Positions 61,314 to 64,000 of a stretch of 64,000 nucleotides of DNA are shown piece by piece. The position numbers were made by a program, and so were the translations under genes. Source of the DNA: Desmodesmus armatus (taxonomy: Eukaryota > Chlorophyta > Chlorophyceae > Sphaeropleales > Scenedesmaceae); the NCBI GenBank assembly GCA_007449985.2, contig VIIQ02000638.1:62001-126000 (forward strand), written 5' to 3'. Each line of letters opens with the position of its first letter. Position 1 is the first letter of the stretch. The notes under the pieces were generated by a model, which made no database searches, was not told where the DNA came from, and saw nothing but the letters and a program-made list of their open reading frames with translations.

Positions 61314-64000
61314 TCAGACAGAAGAGACCGTGAGCCCGTTGTCCATCTTGCGTCCGCCATGCACTGATCCATCCAGCATCAACTCCTTGACGGCCATGGC
61401 TCGCTCCCCATGCATCGACACATCCAGCCCCTCAAGCAAAACAATGTCTGCAGCACCACAGATCCGGCAGCAACAGGCAGGAGGAGCACAGTGTGATTGC
61501 GACCCAGTTGCCACAGCTATAGCCCCTGTGCTAGGCGGCCCTTGCATGTGAGGGACCGGCATGATGCAAACAGTAGCAGCGTCACTGCAGGAGCGCCTGT
61601 TGCTTTTGGGTGTGCACTGTGCACACACATTGGAATGCCTGTGTACACAAGCTGTGCTGGCATGTCAGCAGAACACCTTTGCATGCACCGACGCTGTAAT
61701 TGACCAGTCTGGCACCCAATACGCACTCCGCGCGCTGGCAACACATGCACACGTCAACACAGATGCCATGCTGTGCTGCAGTACCCTTGACAAGGTTCGA
61801 CAAGGCCAGGCTGTGTGAAGTTCGAGCAGCTGCACATGTTACGAGCCAGCAGCCCAGTCCCCCGCCGGTGTCCTACTTGAATATTCAAAACCCTGCCCAA
61901 TCTCACCTGACACCCTCAACGTGATGAGCTTGTCAGTAACCCACAGGCACAGCCAGGTCGCTGCAAAGAAGTAAGGGACGATGATCACCAGCACCAGCAG
62001 CACCTTGCCAAGCTCCACCGCGTTCCCGTAGAAAGCTCCGTCAACGGCAGCACTGTTTGCTGTTACCGTCGAGAAAAGGCTTGTGAGGATCATACCCACG
62101 GTACCAGCTGCACACAAAAAAGGAGGACAGGCAGGCAGTATTGTCAATACAGCAGTGCCGTTAGACGCATGCGTGACTTACAGCTTGGGGGGCTGCAGCT
62201 GTGGCATGGCAAGTTGTGGGGCTACATAGCAGGCAGGGTGTGGAAGAAGCAGGAAGCCATTATAGATACCAGCCCAGCCTCTTTGCTGGCACACTGTGCC
62301 TGCCCAGCTGTGTTTTCAGCATCACCCCATTCTCTCAGTGAGTGACTGCTGGCCGCTAGCAGTCCAACTCATAGCAGTGCAAGTGCCCTTCTGGCCAGCA
62401 ATCACACGCCAGCAAGCAACGGCAAGGTGGCATGGCGCAGTTGAGACTTTTACAGCTGCTTGCAGGTTTCAAAACGACAGCCTATACCCCTACCCCTCCC
62501 TGTCACAGCCCCACCGCGCCCCCACCCACAATGAACCCACGTCCAGACTCACCAACGCCATGCACAGCGAACACGTCCAGAGTGTCATCGACATAGCGGC
62601 TGCCCCACCGCTCCATTCCTTCCAGCACGCCACAGCACACCACGGAGCCAATAACACCAAACAGGAATGCGGCACCAACGTTGATGAAACCAGCAGCAGG
62701 GGTCACAACCACAAGCCCGATGAGGACGCCAACACATGCTCCTGTTGCACGCATCTTCCGGCCGCGAATGATATCCTGCAGTTCACCACAGCATCAGCGC
62801 AACACCACTGCATTTTTCTCAGGGTCCTAATGACGAAGTGTGTGAGAGGTGGGGTCCACAACTTCTCGTGACCCGAGCAGTAGCTGCAAACCCTGCACTG
62901 CATTTGACCGGCTGGCTAGGGCTAACCCAGGATGACAATACCGTATTGCTGAGAATTCAGCAGTTGGAACTGCTCTGCATGAAAGGCATGTTTAGCAAGG
63001 CTGCCCAATGCAGCGCACCCCTCAATTGAAATCCTCACCATAAGCATGAAGGTGAGCATAGCAGAGGCAGCTGCTGCGTTTGTGGTCAGGAAGCACTGAC
63101 CAGCAAGCCAGCCAGCACCACCAGCACTGCCAGCATTGAACTGCAGGCAGGCACAAGCACACATGTTTTTTAGGTACAGGGGGGGGGGGGGGGGGCGGAC
63201 CCCGGTGGTGGTAGAACAGACAGGAACACAGCGACCCAGACAGCAGGTGTGTAGTGTACGTGTGTGGTGTAAAAACTTACAGAAGACTAGTTTTGCCTTG
63301 CACACATGTGTTCAGCAGGGGAGTGGCTGGTTTCAAACTGGAACACGCACAGATTTGGCAAGCTGTGCATTAGCAACTATAAAGTGGCTGCCGATGGACT
63401 AGCCTGGCCAGCAAAGCCGTTGCTTTGTCATGCAGCTGAGACATAGTGGCATGTCAACAGTATGTGTTGTAAACTACATACGCTTGCTGGACAGCAGACA
63501 GAGAGCAACTGGTACCTTGTGTGCAAGAGCAACTGGCAGGGCACCATGCCTGCGGCCTGGGGCTCCGGGTCATGGACAGCACCATAGATAGCTGGTGAGA
63601 CCCCTCACCCCGAGCCCCAGGCCCCAGGCATGATGCCCTGCCAGTTGCTCTTGCAGTGCTTGCAAGACTTCTGTTGCTCTCTGTCTGATCAATTATGACC
63701 TAACTAATTTACCAAGTAGTGACACCCTAGGAGGCCTCCTGCCTGTCGTACAACACAACTGCAACCTCAGGCACAGCTCACCCCAAACCAGCCCATCCAC
63801 AAGATGCCAGTGCCCAGCATCACAATGGGCACGTTGGCTGGCTCCTTGATTTCCTCAAACATGCCGCTCTCATGATCGGCACAGGGCTTGACAGATCGAC
63901 CGAGGTACCATGCAGCAACCAGGGCGGCATAGCCAGAGCTCATGTGGACAACCGTGCCGCCTGCAGCAGGGATAACACACAAGCATCTGGGTAACAAATG
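61314..64000 (-). CDS. Ammonium transporter (AMT/Mep/Rh family), 3' part
   Basis: Five exons are visible on the minus strand: 63960-63782, 63140-63039, 62775-62553, 62107-61907 and 61447-61314 (stop). Phases agree throughout; upstream exons lie beyond the right edge. AMT proteins move ammonium across the plasma membrane. Family signatures: GGTVVHMSSG (first pore His), EPANVPIVMLGTGILWMGWF, FNAGSAGGAGWLAGQCFLTT, RGRKMRATGACVGVLIGLVV, TPAAGFINVGAAFLFG, DDTLDVFAVHGV (second pore His), GAFYGN and LITLRVS. The cytosolic tail DIVLLEGLDVSMHGERAM corresponds to the regulatory GLDVSEHGE segment of plant AMTs. Both pore histidines are present. Reading through the donor at 61907 gives a short alternative end (stop at 61839), but the separate last exon is clearly conserved. 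The intron 63781-63141 contains a G17-type tract and a foldback element. Confidence 0.95.
63179..63196 (+). repeat. Poly-G tract near an ammonium transporter acceptor
   Basis: An uninterrupted run of G on the plus strand (C on the transcribed sense strand) lies about 40 bp upstream of the exon beginning at 63140. It may serve as part of the polypyrimidine tract. Similar G or C runs occur at about 8911, 13081, 16948, 17363 and 27787. Confidence 0.8.
63495..63687. repeat. Foldback element / long hairpin in an ammonium transporter intron
   Basis: The outer arms CAGACAGAGAGCAAC (63495-63509) and GTTGCTCTCTGTCTG (63673-63687) are exact inverse complements. The inner arms (about 63523-63575 and 63603-63654) pair over about 45 bp with few mismatches, e.g. 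GCAAGAGCAACTGGCAGGGC against GCCCTGCCAGTTGCTCTTGC, leaving a loop of about 30 nt. It looks like a MITE-type foldback element or an intronic small-RNA hairpin precursor. No clear target duplication was seen. Confidence 0.85.

Overview
This 64 kb window is nuclear DNA of a eukaryote, most probably a chlorophyte green alga. The genes are rich in introns with GT-AG sites and long G/C and CAG/CTG tracts. TGTAA (the usual chlorophyte poly(A) signal) lies after several stop codons, and two short TTTAGGG-type tracts resemble the telomere repeat of many green algae. The gene content (PIN-LIKES carrier, PTS2 citrate synthase, ammonium transporter, aquaglyceroporin) fits an alga. The order within Chlorophyta cannot be fixed from this sequence. 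All assignments were made by reading the sequence; no database search was run.

Layout. 0-2.5 kb: 5' end of a peroxisomal citrate synthase (-), divergent from an acylphosphatase (+). 4.1-7.7 kb: PIN-LIKES carrier (-), divergent from a TXNDC9/phosducin-like protein (+, 8.0-11.7 kb). 12.3-20.0 kb: 13-exon aquaglyceroporin (+) with an unusually long loop between TM3 and TM4. 21.1-33.5 kb and 44.0-54.6 kb: two co-linear 17-exon paralogs (A and B, +) of a large secreted-N-terminus, polytopic membrane protein with weak STRA6-like C-terminal features. 34.8-43.3 kb: four fucosyltransferase-like genes arranged C(-) E(+) F(-) D(+), an inverted duplication of a divergent pair. 56.6-59.5 kb: tetraspan MARVEL-like protein (-). 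61.3-64.0 kb: 3' part of an ammonium transporter (-).

Mobile elements. A 2.08 kb CACTA-type element sits inside exon 13 of paralog A, between 3-bp TTT duplications; removing it restores the exact exon length seen in paralog B. Intron 12 of paralog B carries the reverse-transcriptase part of a Penelope-like element followed by a complete-looking minimal hammerhead ribozyme. A foldback element lies in an ammonium transporter intron.

The most unusual signal is a recurring pattern in three genes (TXNDC9-like, aquaglyceroporin, tetraspan): short duplications that include an exon edge with its splice site, the extra copies lying in the adjacent intron. The extreme case is the TM4 exon end of the aquaglyceroporin, present five times. 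Gene models for the TXNDC9-like, aquaglyceroporin, tetraspan, acylphosphatase, A (without the element), B, C and D genes all join in frame with canonical splice sites. The PIN-LIKES and F genes each keep one unexplained frame problem.
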